Assembly (NCBI RefSeq): GCF_036370855.1
Contig: NC_088117.1
Coordinates: forward strand, 6,324,001-6,388,000
DNA: 64,000 bases
Direction: 5' to 3'
Source of the DNA: Dromaius novaehollandiae
Taxonomy: Eukaryota; Chordata; Aves; Casuariiformes; Dromaiidae
The notes below the pieces were generated by a model. It saw nothing but the letters and a program-made list of their open reading frames with translations. It had not been told where the DNA came from and made no database searches. Numbering within the stretch: the first letter of the stretch is position 1; each line of letters starts with the position of its first letter. The translations under genes and the position numbers were made by a program. Positions 11,421 through 24,730 of this stretch are shown one piece after another.

Positions 11421-14400
11421 TGCTTGAATGGAGAGTATTTGTGAGCTGACTCCTCTCAAGTGCTCAGCAATTTGATGCTTTGGGGGAGAAGAAATGACTT
11501 TCTACTGGTGTCCAGTGCTCAGATTTCCCAAAGGGAAGACAAGAACCGACCACCCCTCGGGGCACTGCCAGTGGGAGCAGGTGGGAGCCGAGGGCCGAAG
11601 CCTTGCTGTGCCGGTACCATTCCCTTCCTATGCCGGAGCTCTGCCAAAACGCTGCCTGCCTTATTATACTGTCTCAACAGTATGTTTAGGATGATTCCCC
11701 AAGGATGCCGAGGATGTCTGAAGTAGTAGAGTCACGCAGCTGAAGAAGGCTTCTCCCTCCCAGAAGTGAGCTACAGCAGCACTTTAGCTGGAGACAGAAC
11801 AACATCTCTTTAAAAGCAAATGCTACGACTTCTCTTGTAAATGTGCCACTGGGTTCCTGAGGAGCTTTGCAGCCGTTTGCGAGGCTCTGAATGCTAAAGG
11901 GCGCGGGAATGAGCTCCACTAAATCGCAGAGGTGTCCAGCTGGTCTCGTACCAGCAGCTAGAATGTGCAAAATGTCTTGTGGTTGCAAAGCAGGACACAA
12001 GGATCACCTCACTTTATGGTTTTCTTTATCTTCTTTCCCTGTTCTCAAGTCCTGAGTGGGGGGAGTACATACCTCCCTCCCCTGGGATGCCAATGGCTAC
12101 GGGAAAACTCAAAGTAATGAAATAAGAGCAAGTGTTTACCCCTTGAGGAAATGCCAGTATAAATAAGGGTTTAATCAGAAGATTTCCTACCTAGACCTAC
12201 AGGAAAGCCTGATCTCCTCCCATTTACACTGTTATCAAACAAGCTACTCCTGATTTTATATTGTGTAAGCAAATTGTTCTCCCTGTAGAGCTGGATAAGG
12301 GCCCTATTACTGCCATTTAATATATATATCTCTAAAGAGCAAGGTCTGCTGAAGCACAGCACCCTGCTGTGTGGCCTCCTGTTGCCCCTGGGGGTTTATA
12401 GAGCCGTAGAAGGGCTCGTCTGTGCATCTCCTTGGAAATTTCCTTCCACCTACGGACAGTTGTCTGACTTCTGCCCTTCAGCGAGGCGAAGCGCTCGCCC
12501 TCCTCCGCGTGCGGCTGGTCCTGGCACTCGCTCCTACGGCGGCTGGGTGAATGCCAGTCGTGTCCTGACCCAGGCTGTTTTCTGTCTGCGTTTTTCCTGC
12601 AAGTGAGTTTTTATACCTTTCATTTCCTCTAATCTCATGCTCCAGGAGTTGGCCACTGGGAGGGAGCTCGCGTGAGGGAAGAGGCTCCCTTAGGTGTGTG
12701 CTGGGATTTCAAAGCAGAGCGTGGATGGTGCACTGGAGAGCAAAGCTGATGGGAGGTCACTCAGGAGATGCCTTCAGCGCGTTCCAGAGAGAAAAGCATG
12801 GCATGGCGGTGCATATAATGCCAGCAAACCCAGCGGACCCTGAAACGGAAGAGTGTCTCCGAGCTAGTGTTACTCTGGAATATAGAAAAGACTGAGAGAT
12901 CGAATGGCTGAAAAGGAGAAAGCGAGGGCATGGGATAGCTCACAGGGGAAGAAGCGTGGGCTTAAGGTGAAGGAGTGCCTGTATGAGACGTCAGTGGAGG
13001 AAAGAAGAGACCGCTATATTAAGAGAAAAGAGAATTAGGGGATTAAATGAGCAATCAGAAGGACCTCGGGGCCTTGATGCAAAGGCAAAACTGCCAAACC
13101 CATGATGCTGCTGCTGAACATGAAGGGGATAGGGAGGAAACGGGACATCTTGAGGACTGAGAAAAGGACTGGGAGTGAGGACTCGAAGAAAGAAAAGCAG
13201 CACAGAAATGCTAGAGAACAACAGAAGGATTGGCCTGAGGCGGAGAAGAAGGATAAAGGATGTAGGACTGAAGCACTCAGATGTGGGATTGATTTATGGG
13301 GAGAGGGGAGGCTGGGAGATGGGGGCAGCCAAGGGGAAGCAGTGGCAAGAAGAATATCCGTGAAGGAGGGGTAACGCCATGGCCAGGGACAGGCTGCCAG
13401 ATCTCGGCACTCTTTTCATTTGAGTTTGTCACTTTGCTGTACTTTCGCTTCCATCTATCCCTTCCTCAGCCACCTTTCCATGTTTTTTGGGGGGATGACT
13501 TACTAAAGAAAAACAAACTGCTCCCTCCCGAGATAAAGTGAAGCAAGAGCCACCTATTTCTGTTCTAAAAGAAAAGGGCAAGCTGTGTTTTCTGTTTGGG
13601 CTAGAAAATGCCTTTCAGAGCTCAGCTGGCATTTAATTTGTTTATTCTTTCTCAGGACTCTCGCTTGCCTTTCTCTGCTCCTGTTTTTCACAGTTGCTCC
13701 TAAGTGGAAGGCAAAGCCAATAATGGCCAGGTTGGAGGTGAACTTTCAAACCCACAATATTGGAGCACGTTCAGAAGGAAACAAACGGAGGCTGCTCAGG
13801 CATAATTTAGGAAATGGCTGGAGACAGATGGGCGTTTGGAACTGAAACAAGAACAGGAAAACCGTGAACTTTGGGGTAGGCAGGAAGATATTCTGCTAAT
13901 GCAAAGATGCTGGCGGTGCCGTCTCAAGGGGAGGGAGCGGTGCTAACAACAGCCCCAGCAGTGGGCTCGAGCCCAGGTGAAATCTGCCCTCCCCTTCCTA
14001 GAGATGTGACCTCGACGCGGTGGCAGCAGTGGGTGGCAATTAATGGTGACAGCTTTATGAGCAGATCTGTATGCTGTGATGATGAGGCTTAGCTCCTGAA
14101 CAGCTCCAAATGGGACTTTTAGCGGCTATTAAACCAGCTGTGCGATATTTTCTGTTTCACAAGAACAGCAGCAGCAAGGTCTGTGCCAATTTTGAGTGTA
14201 AGGATGTGCATGTGGGTATGCATGTGTGTGTTCAGAAACTGGAAGGACTGGGGTGCACTGAAGCCCTTTTTGCTTTCCAAGGCTATTTGCTGATTGCAGC
14301 TCTGATCTGAGGAGGAAGGGAGCTGGAAGCACGATGTTATTCCAAAAGACAAGCGTAACTCCCACCAGTCTCTTATAGAAGGGTGTGTCTGGAGGAATTA

Positions 14401-17400
14401 GAGGGATGCAGTCTGTGCTTGACTCTTGGGGGGTTCTCTGGTGCCTCATCCACCTACCCATACCCCAGTGTGAATTTTGGGAGTCATCTATCGCCCAGCC
14501 AGGCCAATCCATGCTGCAAATCCAGCCTGCCCCTTCTGCAGCAACGTGCTGGCAGCATATGTGCAGCTCTGCCTTGTCCTTGTCTTCCCCCTGCCTGCCT
14601 CGTAGCGTGATCCTCTGCGGAGCAGCCAGGCCACCAGTATCGCTTTCATGCTGGGTTTGCACAGCTTTTTCCTTGGGATCCAGGGGACTTGTTTGTATTA
14701 ACCTAATTGGCAAACACATTGTTCAAATATTAGCAGTGGCAGCAAAACCATTGTGCAGGAGTAGTCGAGGCAAGCAGTCCCTTCACTCACAGCAGTTAAA
14801 ACCCGGACACTATTGCCAGGCGTGTTAGGCGCTGAGCGTGATCCAGAAAAGCCGTCCAGCTCTGAAGCTGGCTGAGCCCCTCCGATCTTAGTCATTATTA
14901 ACATGACTGAGGGGGAAAACTACATGCGAAGGCCACTTTCTGCAACTGAGACTATGTGACAGAGAGCTTTGGTGTTATATTCAGCTGCCTTTGGTGGAGG
15001 GAGTAAACGACCCAGTGCTCGTTCCTAGCTGGGCACGTGAGCAGGGTTAAGGGACCTTTGCTGAAGGAGCCTTCCCGGTGCCTTCATGCAGGGCTCATTG
15101 CACCAGTTCAAGCTGGGTGGGCCCGTGACCAGGTGAATGCAGGAGGGCTGCGTAAGGCTGGGGAAAGGTTTGAACCTACAGCTCCAAACCACACGAGTGT
15201 GTCCTACAGGTTTTGCCACTGCACCCTGGTTAGGTAAGATATGAGTAAGGAGGTTTTCCAGATACTTTGTTGACCAGGACCTAGTGGGAAAAGTTTATAG
15301 CTGTGAGCTAAATTCCACAACCCCACTGCAATCGATGGCATTTTATGCCAGGTATGAATTGGGCCAATATTTTTATGATGATGCCTTCACTGATATACTG
15401 TTTGCCTAAAAAATGGAATGAAAGTGATCATAAAGCTCGATTTATGTTTAAACATAGAGACATGTGAATAATGCAGTTCCTGTATGACAATAAAAAGGAT
15501 GGGAGGAAGGTCTTTTAAATTCTTTATTGATGAATTTAATGTAGCAAGACGATACCAGGTCAATGACACAATGAAGGGCCTGGTATAAGCAGGTCCACAT
15601 CCCTGATTTGGGCCAGACCAGTGATTGTTGAAAGTGAGAATTTGGGTCATTAACTATTCATCTTCCTTCTGAGACTGTGAAAAATGAGAGGGAGCTGAGG
15701 AAAACATCCATGGTACTAAGGATTAATAGGAATGTATTTACATGTCAGTGTCCTTTACACAAAATCCTGGATGGCTCCTGCTTCACCCACACTGCCCAAT
15801 GGCACCAGCTTTATTTGGTCTTTCAGGTTAATCCCTTCCTCTTGGAGACATATAATTAAAAGAGAGCCTTAATCTTTGTATAAGAAAATGTGCAGTGATT
15901 ATTGCTGTAGCTACAGCTGAAAAAAAAATTGAAAACATGCCCCCAGCATGTCCTAAAGATTTAAAAGAAAGAAGACTCATAAACAAGAATTCAAAATGTA
16001 TTTAAAAAAATGCATTCTTTCAGTTATTCTCATGCTGTTTGAATGTGTAAAGCTGGGCATACTCTGGGTACAGTCAAGTATCTCTTACTATAACTCTGCT
16101 GGAGTCAAGATGTACTACATAAGCAGACAGTTTGGCCCATAATTTCTCCTCATGATGAGCAATTTAAAAAATAATCTCTGAAGGCAGTGTATGTTTGAAC
16201 GCTGTTAACTTTGTTCATGCTGACCCTCTCCTGTATAGCTCCATCCTGAACCAAATGGTTTGCTGTCCAAGGCCTCGGCAATAGCGTGGTCCAGAGGTGG
16301 AGTGGCCGTCCATCTTGTGAAACCACCCTGACCAAATTTCTGCTCAATTTGGCTGAGATTAGACTAGACTAGGAATAAATCCCACCCAGCCTGTCCTCTC
16401 ATTTTCCCAAAGAAGTGGGTTCTTGAAGTCTGAAAGAAAAGCCATCCAAAGCTGCTGCTGCTTCAGGCGTGTCACAGCAATGCTATGTCCTGTCTTCTGC
16501 TATGGAGAAACTGAGGCATGGAGGGGACATCTGTTTTGCCCAACAAAACAAGCAGGATCTATGATAGGGATAGAGATTTGAACCCCAAACCACATATGCT
16601 GCTTTCTTGAGTAATTTTCTTCCAGTACTTTTTCTACACAACTAACTAGTTTGTTAATGAAGTATTTTGTTCTTTACTTATCTTTACAAATATACAAGGA
16701 CAGCTTCACTGCAGGGTTTATGTTATTTTCCAGGAGGCTGAAAGTTTGTGGTTTTATGGAAATGCTTTTATTTAACTATTATAACAGAATACAGATCTGA
16801 TCAACTTACAGAATTTTGTTTCAGGAAGGTATTCCAATAAATCAATAGGATGGATAGCAGGAAAAGTAAGACATAAACTTCATTTTATAGCAGAATAGTT
16901 AAAGGCAGTTTGAAAATGCTACAAATTTTATTTTAAGTCAAAATCCGCCAGATATGTCAATTTGCCTCATGACAATGATATTTTGGGGCACATTATTCTC
17001 TCCCACGGGCTTCAGGGTAGGGCTTATATCTGTCTGCCTCAAAGGAAAATTTGAAGCAATGTCTGCAATGCTGATCTTTTTTAGCTGATTTTTTTCTGGT
17101 TTTGATAGAAACCAAATTCTTCTTTGCAAATATTTTGATGGAATGATGCTAACAGTCTCCCACCATTCCATGAACACAATCTGATTCTTTAAATGGCCTA
17201 AATTCCACAGAAACCACTGTGGACAGGCCATGGCAGTTGTGAAGGTTTCTGAAGAGCAGTGGAGCCCTTCGCAAGGTGCTGAGCATGTAGCCAGCCAGAA
17301 GTGACGGGACCCAGAGCCACATTCATCCTGTCTGAAGTGCATAGATCTGTCTGAGGGTATTTCTTCTGTCTGTCCTGTTATCTTGTCATCAGCGAGAAGT

Positions 17401-18379
17401 TGCTTATGTCTCAGGTAGCAAAGAACCAGCAGGATCACAAGGTCTGGTGGCGGGATGCTAGCAACAGTGCCAGATATCTAAATGGATCCAGCAGATGCTG
17501 GTGGGTTGTGGGGAAAGGAGGGATCTTATGACCAAGGATGGGTGGCTGAGGAGGTGCCTGGCTAGGGTGAGGCAGACCATGCTGCAAGCTGTACAAATAC
17601 GAAGCATTTGGCAGTCCCCATTGTGGACATGCTGGGGGGGGGGACAGTGGAGACAGCAATTGCCACCAGCCCCTACAACTGCATGTATCTTGTGTCCAAG
17701 GGAAATATATTAGCATTTTTTGGTTGTTTTATGATGTTCGGATCTTCCTTGTTTATACCCCTGTGTCCCCTATGAGTTCTGCAACTCATGCAGATGATGT
17801 GCTCATTGAACAGAAATAGACTTTTGGCAGCTCCCCGTTTGTGTCTGCTGGCTGCTTAAATTACATCCTGTAGACAGTGTCCTGGAGGGGTGCCGAGAGA
17901 GAGAGGGGAGAAGGAGGGAGGCCTTTTAAGGAGCATCAGTTCAGATCCATGCCCAACTTTGGTGTCCATCCAGCTTTAAAATGGCATTTGTCACCTGCCA
18001 CATCCACAGACCACTTGTGAATAGTCACATTCACTGCTAGCAGGTTGCCACTTACCTTCCCAGCTGGTAAATACTGATACTTCTGGGACCAAGGCATACT
18101 CACAGGGACAGGAGATCACCAGATGCAGCTGTGGCTCCTGGACCATTTGAGATGTTCCCACCGAACTCCTCTCATCTTCTCTACAACTTGTCTTCATTTC
18201 TACCAAGAGTCAACCCTGCAATAACTGATATGGCTACATGGAATTGGATACATCTCACTTTCTTTTTTTTTTCTATAGTTGTGTTTCATACTGAGTTTTG
18301 ATGACCTTTAGGAGTATCCTTCAGGAATATCTGTCCTAATATGATCCAAAGTTTACAAAATAACAATAGGATTCTCAAA
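11421..18379. other. intergenic, no gene seen
   Basis: The region contains a small CpG patch (12478-12570), a purine-rich block (12890-13370), scattered old-repeat motifs (15305-15370, 16085-16145) and a G10 run at 17634. The longest ORFs are 196 residues (14129-14719, minus) and 166 residues (16938-17438, minus). Neither has a recognisable domain or visible splice partners. Confidence 0.6.
12890..13370 (+). repeat. purine-rich low-complexity block
   Basis: Mostly A and G on the plus strand with irregular GAAAGAAAAG and GGAGAAGAAGG words and no fixed repeat unit. ORFs crossing it are rich in Lys, Arg and Glu, as expected from composition. Confidence 0.65.
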
Positions 18380-18660
18380 ATACTAAGAATAATATGTGGT
18401 GAGAAGAAGGTACTTGTGAGAAAAAGAAGCAAAAGACAATATAAAGAAAAGGTAAGAAAAGGAGAAAGAAGAAAGAAGAAAAGAAGGATTGGAGCAGAAA
18501 GGGGAAAAGGAAGACAGGGTGAAAACAGAAACAGGGGAAAGGATAGAAGGAAAAAGGGCAGATGGAGGAGACAAGAAAGAGGAGATGAATGGGTGGGCCA
18601 GAGGAAGGCAAAGGAAGGGGAAGGTGAGTAAGGAGTGATGAAAGAACTCGGAGTGATAGG
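18380..18660 (+). repeat. GA-rich low-complexity block
   Basis: Nearly continuous A/G for about 250 bases (GAAGAAAGAAGAAAAGAAGG and similar). The two long minus-strand ORFs overlapping it consist of Ser/Phe/Leu/Pro runs translated from the pyrimidine strand and are not genes. The tract could form intramolecular triplex DNA. Confidence 0.85.
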
Positions 18661-18884
18661 TTTTGCAGGTGCATCTCAGCAGGTTGCCTCTGATCGGCTC
18701 TCTCAGGGACACAGCATGTTACCTGGACTAATTTATAAAGGAAATGAAAAGGAAATGGTCTTGTTATAATGAACACCATTAATTCACCTCTTCAGACTTC
18801 GCTGTTTGAACAGAGAGTATCAAACCACTCAGTTGTCATTTGTCTATTCCATTCTTCTCTGTTGCCCGTTGGAAATGACTGGCG

Positions 18885-19035
18885 AGCACATACGCCCCCG
18901 AATGGCTGCACAGCCACTAATTAGCATATATATTGTTTGTCCTGGTACAAATTTATAGCAAACAGCAATATTTTACACTCCAGTAAAGTTAATAAATGAG
19001 GCTTTAGGCTATAAAAATTTCATGTTCTTTTGTGC
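18885..19035. promoter_or_regulatory. candidate conserved noncoding element with homeodomain/POU-like motifs
   Basis: Contains ACTAATTAGCATATATATTG: TAATTA at 18918-18923 overlapping an ATTAGCAT POU-like site at 18920-18927, followed by ATTGTTTG (SOX/FOX-like), TTAATAAATGAGG and CAATTATAAATAG. Dense, non-repetitive and AT-rich, as in many neural enhancers. Composition evidence only. Confidence 0.22.
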
Positions 19036-20258
19036 AAAGGTCAATTATAAATAGTTAAGCACATATTCATCCAGAAGCGCTGGGCTCCAGCTCTGGAAGA
19101 GCGAAATGTATTTTGGTCAGTCCATTTGCCAGCTGGACAAGCACTTCTCATGTAGCCTCTGAGACACCCCTTTCCAGATGACCGCTCTGCTGCAGAGTGC
19201 TTCTGGCCACGACGTGACTGAAGTCCCGTTTCAGCTTGGAGAAGGAAGAAGCTCTGAAGTGCTGGAGCTACAAATAGGATCACACTAAGCCAGGCTAGGG
19301 GAGACTTTAATGATTAGGATTGTCTTCTCTCAGAAGGAGTTCTGGGGTTAGAAAATCAGTTCCATACGATCAGCTGCTCCAGTGACACTGAGAAGGACAA
19401 AAAAAACCCCAGAAGCTAACAGTAAGGAATATGAAAACCCTTCCTTGTGTTCAAGATAGAAGGATATCTGCATTTAAAGTTATCTTTTATGTGCATTATG
19501 GGAACACGTAGGAGCCACATTGTGCTCTATACTATAAATATACAAAAGAGAGGTGGCCTATGTTTTAAAGGGCTTGTCATCTGCATGTGAGTGATGGGAG
19601 GAGAGGTTCTGCAGTTACGTGCATTATTACTAATATTATTCCTCTATATTACAGTAGTAACAATAGGACTGTACCCTGCTGTATGAGGTAGATAGAGATA
19701 AACATCTTTCCTTAGGACTGAGAGTTTGTAAGGTAGGGCATCAAGGATGTATTAAAATGTCTTCTTTCCAGTGCAAGGGGTGAGGAAAAAATGCTGAAAT
19801 TTCCTGCAAAAGCCTTGAGGTTGGAGCCATTAAAACATACATTTTTTTTGAGGGATCATGGGAAAGCTGGTCTGTTGTAACGCGACAAGAAAATTCAATC
19901 AGAGGACATTGGAGATTACAGGATAAACTAGACTGAACAGAGGATGCAGGAGGCTAGGTGCTGGAAAGAGACACTGAACAGGAGCATCTTAAGACTTGAC
20001 AGTGTAGGATGTTAGGAACAGAGAAGGCTGGAGCCCAGATCTTGGAGGAAGCAGTGTTAAACAAACTGTCATCCAGCATTTGTCATCAATATTAACCTGG
20101 TAACCAGGCAACTGAGAGATATGTAAGGAGCTCACTGCATCATCCAGAGTGAAGGGATGTGTTTGGAAGGGATGAGAACGGGCTTAAGAGCTCTGTGATT
20201 CATGGGATCAGCGATCTGTCATGAGGGGCTGTCGGGTTGGCAGCTCAGGGGACACGCA

Positions 20259-20299
20259 CACACACACACACAACACGCACACACACACACATACACACA
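20259..20299. repeat. (CA)n microsatellite, interrupted
   Basis: Two CA runs separated by a CAACACGC interruption and followed by CATACACACAA. Likely polymorphic. Confidence 0.9.
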
Positions 20300-23200
20300 A
20301 TAGGATGGATCAAGGGTGAAGTAGGAAAGCACAGAAATGAAGGGAGAAATCAGCACGGATGGAATCTGTACCAAGGATCCTAAGCTTCAATTATTGCCCT
20401 CAGTAGGTATCTCTGAGCAATCCCAAGAGTTGTCCCAAAAGCAGTATTTCACCTTGGTTTAATGCTTTCCCTCTCCCTCTCTGAGACTGGGCATCTTGTG
20501 TGTCTCTGCGAAGCTTCGTTCTCAGCTACGGGCCATATTCAGGCACACGGATCATCCCTCTGCTGCCCGAGACCGCGCCAGGCACCATCAGCTCGCACAG
20601 AAGGAAGGAGAGCCTCTGGGCACAGCCTGACTTGCTGCCTCCTGGGTGGAGTGTTTTCATACAGGGAATGATTTGTAGGTCCTGTAAAAGAAGGGGAGAG
20701 TTTGGCAGGGAGCAGAAAGCTAAAGCAGAGGAGAGGTGAAATTAGGCTTGTTTGGCACATGGAGAGTTGCAGAAGGGTTTTGGGACAGGGGAGGGAGCTG
20801 GCATGAGAAAAGGCTGAGTTCCCTCTGAGTGTCTAATTCCTAGGTTTTGGGTGAAACCCAGAAGGGGACTTTAAAACATAATGTTCCTATGACAGTTCCA
20901 GTATCCCATTAAGATTTTTCTCAGGTCCTTGTGTTCTTGTCTCTTTTCTCTACCGTTCATTTTCTCTGTCTGTGTGTACATGACAAGTTGAAGAGCATTT
21001 TTAAGAGTAGATTTAAGCCTAACAATCTCTGCAGCCTGTGCACCTTCCATCCCTATTGCTAACTGTTAGCCCAGATGTAGCATGGGCTTAAATTACCTGC
21101 TGTGTGCTCAGAAAGAGTCATGGTCAGGCTCTCGTGGTGGAATGGGCTGAAGCATATTCAGCCTCCCTCCGACGGTGAACTGGAGTATGGATCCAAGGCA
21201 CTGAGCATGTTCAGAGCCCAGGCAAGGCTGCATTGGAAAATGTGAAGCACTGGAATAAGCAATAAGGACAGAAGATAGGGTTGGACTCGATACGCTCTTT
21301 GTTTTATACATGCAGCAAAGTCACCTGAAGAACTATTTCTCTGAGGGAAAGGCAAGACATGTACTAAGAGAAAAGGGCAATGACTTTCAGGCAGATAAAG
21401 TGAAGGCCAAATGTCACAGCAGGAGGAAAAAGCTGTCACATGGCACCGAATGCAGCAGGATCTGCTGCGATGCCATCTGGGTCCATGCAGGGGAAGGGAG
21501 AAAGGGGAGATGCACCCTGCCACTGGAAGGGCTGTTAATGCTCTGCATGCATCCAGGAAGGCGAGCTCAAAGTTCAGGTTTTTTCACCCATCCTGCTTCT
21601 TGCTAGGTGAGCTAGGAAGTTGGTGTTGTAACAGAGGGTGTGCAAATTGTTACTAGTTCTCAGCTTTCTGTGAGAAGCAGCAGTGAGGAGGCCCTGTAGC
21701 CACCACAACCTTCTGTTATGGGCTTAATGCTGAAGTTGACTGAAGCTAAACTATTTCCATTGCAATAGCCTGTGAGTTCATTTCCCTGCATTTCAACCCA
21801 ATCCATTTCTTCTGCTTGACATTAAGGGAGTTCTGCTGCAGCAGGCAGTCCAGGAGAGAGCCATAACAGGATTGGAAAGGAGAAGCAGTCACCCGAGGTC
21901 AGCAGAAGCCTTTGGCTGCTAGTGCCAGGGAGTCTCAGCAAAGGTCACAGATGGGCAGAGGGGTCTGTTTTGCAAAAGGCCGGTTAACAAACAAAACGGG
22001 CCAGGCCTGAGCAGGCTCAGGTGGGGAGTGTGGGGGGTCTGGGATGCATGTGGCACCCAGGGAGACAAGGGATGCTGCTGTCTGCACTTGGTGAGAAGGA
22101 GACAAAGCTCAGCAAAGAAGACAATCCAGCTGTGACTGTCGTGTTGGCTTTGCTTCATTTACAGCTCCTGTTAATTACTCGAGGTTCATGTTGGGAACAG
22201 CTGGCAAGGTCCTTCTCTCTCCTGTTTCTGCATGCATTTCTTTGGCTGCATTCTTCTCAAGATTTCAGTCCCAGGGTCTGGAGGGATTTATTAACTGACC
22301 CTTTGCCTGAAAAGTGACCCAGGTCAGATGCAGGGGGTTCCAAGGAGTTTCATGCTGATAATCTGGTCCTTCCCTTCCCTTTCTATTTTCACCTTACTTG
22401 CCTCTGTGTGTCCAGGCACTCGTTCTCATTCTGGTTCTAGCTGTGTAATTCTCCAATTTTAAATTGAGCTGTGAAACAATTTCTTCTCGCTGAAAACCAG
22501 GAAGGCTCACAAAATAAAAGAAAAAGGAAGCCAGCTCTTGCACGTGGATGTTTTCAGGGCTCATGAATGTTTCAGATTACAGGCATTCCTAAAGAAAGAT
22601 AGTTTCAAATCTAGCTGCTCCAAGCCTAGATCTTCCATTTTGTGCATAGCTTTGGATTTTTGCCTTTGAAGGCTGGGAATTTCTAAAGCTGGAGGAAAAA
22701 GGTTTCAAAAGTCTCAGATAAAGAACATTTGTTACTTAAGCCTTTTTGTGGCAATGACATGTCCTCCCTTTAATTCAGGCAAGGTTAAACTTTTTAGGCA
22801 GTGGTTTATTTGTGACAGGAGGGCTGACTCTCAGAAAATGTCTGTACTGCTCATCTCAGCCATAACTCCTGGGAGTTTAAAACATTTGAATAAAGTTTGC
22901 TAAAGACTTTGAATACAGACTGGATTTTATTGTATGAGAGCAAAGGCCTGCATTCACCCACCTGTAAACAAAATCTAGTCTGGACATGCTGTGCTTTCGC
23001 AAAAATGACAAGCCTCGTGACAGCACACCGCCTTCACAAGAGAAGTTAGCGGAGGCCATGTCAGCATGGAGTTCAAGCAATGTGAACAGATACCGGTCTG
23101 CAGAAGTGTAGGCACAACGAGTATGGTAATATCTTGCATTAAGAGGAGACTTGGTTAAGGGTAGCCACTGATTTCAAAGACAGCAGCCATAGAAAAAGTC

Positions 23201-24694
23201 CTTTAGTCAGAAAAAGCCAAGGTCAGTGGTTCGCAGTGTTAACTGATGTGACTTTAAACATGCCACTGAGGGTCTACGTCAAACCTCTCTTCTGATACTG
23301 CAGAAAGCACCTGGTTACCAAAATGATGAGTGGTGGACACTGCTGTAGCAAGGGCAGGGTGAGAGAAGCCTCAGTCCTGGTACCCTGAAGACTGGTGGAG
23401 GTGCTAGAGGAGGGCAGACGTACCAGTGCACACCCAACTTCTGCTGCTCTTATTTCTGCCTGGGAAGTGGGGCAGCAGGTCCATAGAGGTGGCTGGAAGG
23501 AGCCTGAGGAGTGTGAGGGGGGTGTCCTCAGATCCACAGCATCTCCTGTAGCTCTGACGAAGCGGTCTGATTGATTGATAGATAAAAGTTAGTTGTCCAC
23601 TTTCTCACATGGATATATTAACCCCTCAGGAGTTTAAAAACTCATATAGATTCAGAAATTAGGAATCGCGGGCTGCTCTCATCAAAGCTTTCGATGTTAT
23701 TATCTCTGCTAGTCAGAGGCAGATTCCGAATACCCTCAGGAATTCACCTTTAATAACAGTCATGGGGTGAGGGGGTGGAGAGCATCCAGCTAGGCCCCTG
23801 TTATTATATTTTCCCCTTGTTCAGTGCAGCTCTCACTCAAATATCTCTGAGCCATAGGGGGCTGCTAGTGGTGGTGGGGATCTTACTACAATTCATTTTT
23901 TATCAAATGAAAATCAGTGCATTTGGTTCACCTTGCTGTGCTGTGTGCTTTTGCTGGAGCAGAACAAGGCGGGTGGTCCCTGGCAGCCACAGAGATGGGA
24001 GATGGACCCTGGAGGTTCACTACCTGAGCGTATAAGGGATCACTGAGCTGTCCCAAGATTAAAGCTGACACAAATTAGTCCCCTTCGGTTTCCACTGAAG
24101 TCAACAGTCAAACTTGGAAAGCAGCAGGATCGCCCTGATACAGCAGGCTTGTGAGGACGTGACCTACTGTCGCAAGCAGGGAGTGTCACCCGTATCTGGA
24201 GAAGGCTGGAGCGGAGGAAAGTACTAGTCCATGTCAGTCGGCAATAGATGCGGCTGTCTGAGCCCCACAAGTCAGCTGGGCCCCTGAGATGCACTTCATA
24301 CCACCGTGCTGCCTGGCAGAAATGCTCCTCTGAGCCCTGGATCTGCTCCAGGTCTCCTTTCAGGCTCTGCTGTCCCCCCTTCCAGCATGTTGCACGAGAA
24401 GTAAGAATAATATCCGACTGTCTGCCTCAGCTGCCGGCGCCCTTCAGTGAGCGTCGGAGGCAGCTGAAGGCACTTTCCTCACTCCGGGAGGATCCAGCCT
24501 CTCCGAGCGATGCGAAGAGCTAGCAGGAGGGAGTCAGGCTGGTGCAGCCCCGATCTGAGTCATTTGGGAGACTTGCAGAATTCATTTGACTAAATAGCTG
24601 AAGGGGTTTGGGTAGTCGTTTTCTGCCTTTCCCTCCCGACTCCACTGTCTGTAACAAAGATTTACGATGTTTTATTTTGTTGGCCTTTCAAATC

Positions 24695-24730
24695 GCATGC
24701 ACACATGCGCACACACGCGCACACACGCTG
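24695..24730. repeat. alternating purine-pyrimidine (CA/CG) tract
   Basis: GCATGCACACATGCGCACAC continues into ACGCGCACACACGC, nearly perfect purine-pyrimidine alternation with CG steps, the classic composition for Z-DNA. Confidence 0.8.

Noticed and set aside
14129..14719. 196-residue minus-strand ORF, the longest in the gene-free flank
   Set aside because: No recognisable domain, no plausible splice or Kozak context, and it is overlapped by plus-strand ORFs of 147 and 75 residues; it fits chance in GC-moderate DNA.
16938..17438. 166-residue minus-strand ORF
   Set aside because: It reads as random protein with no known motif and no neighbouring exons.
18375..18779. 134- and 109-residue minus ORFs with hydrophobic runs
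   Set aside because: Same artefact: pyrimidine strand of the GA-rich tract.
21283..21312. Possible CR1 3' end (TTGGACTCGATA)
   Set aside because: Only about 12 bases resemble the CR1 ending, and the sequence before it does not follow the CR1 pattern.
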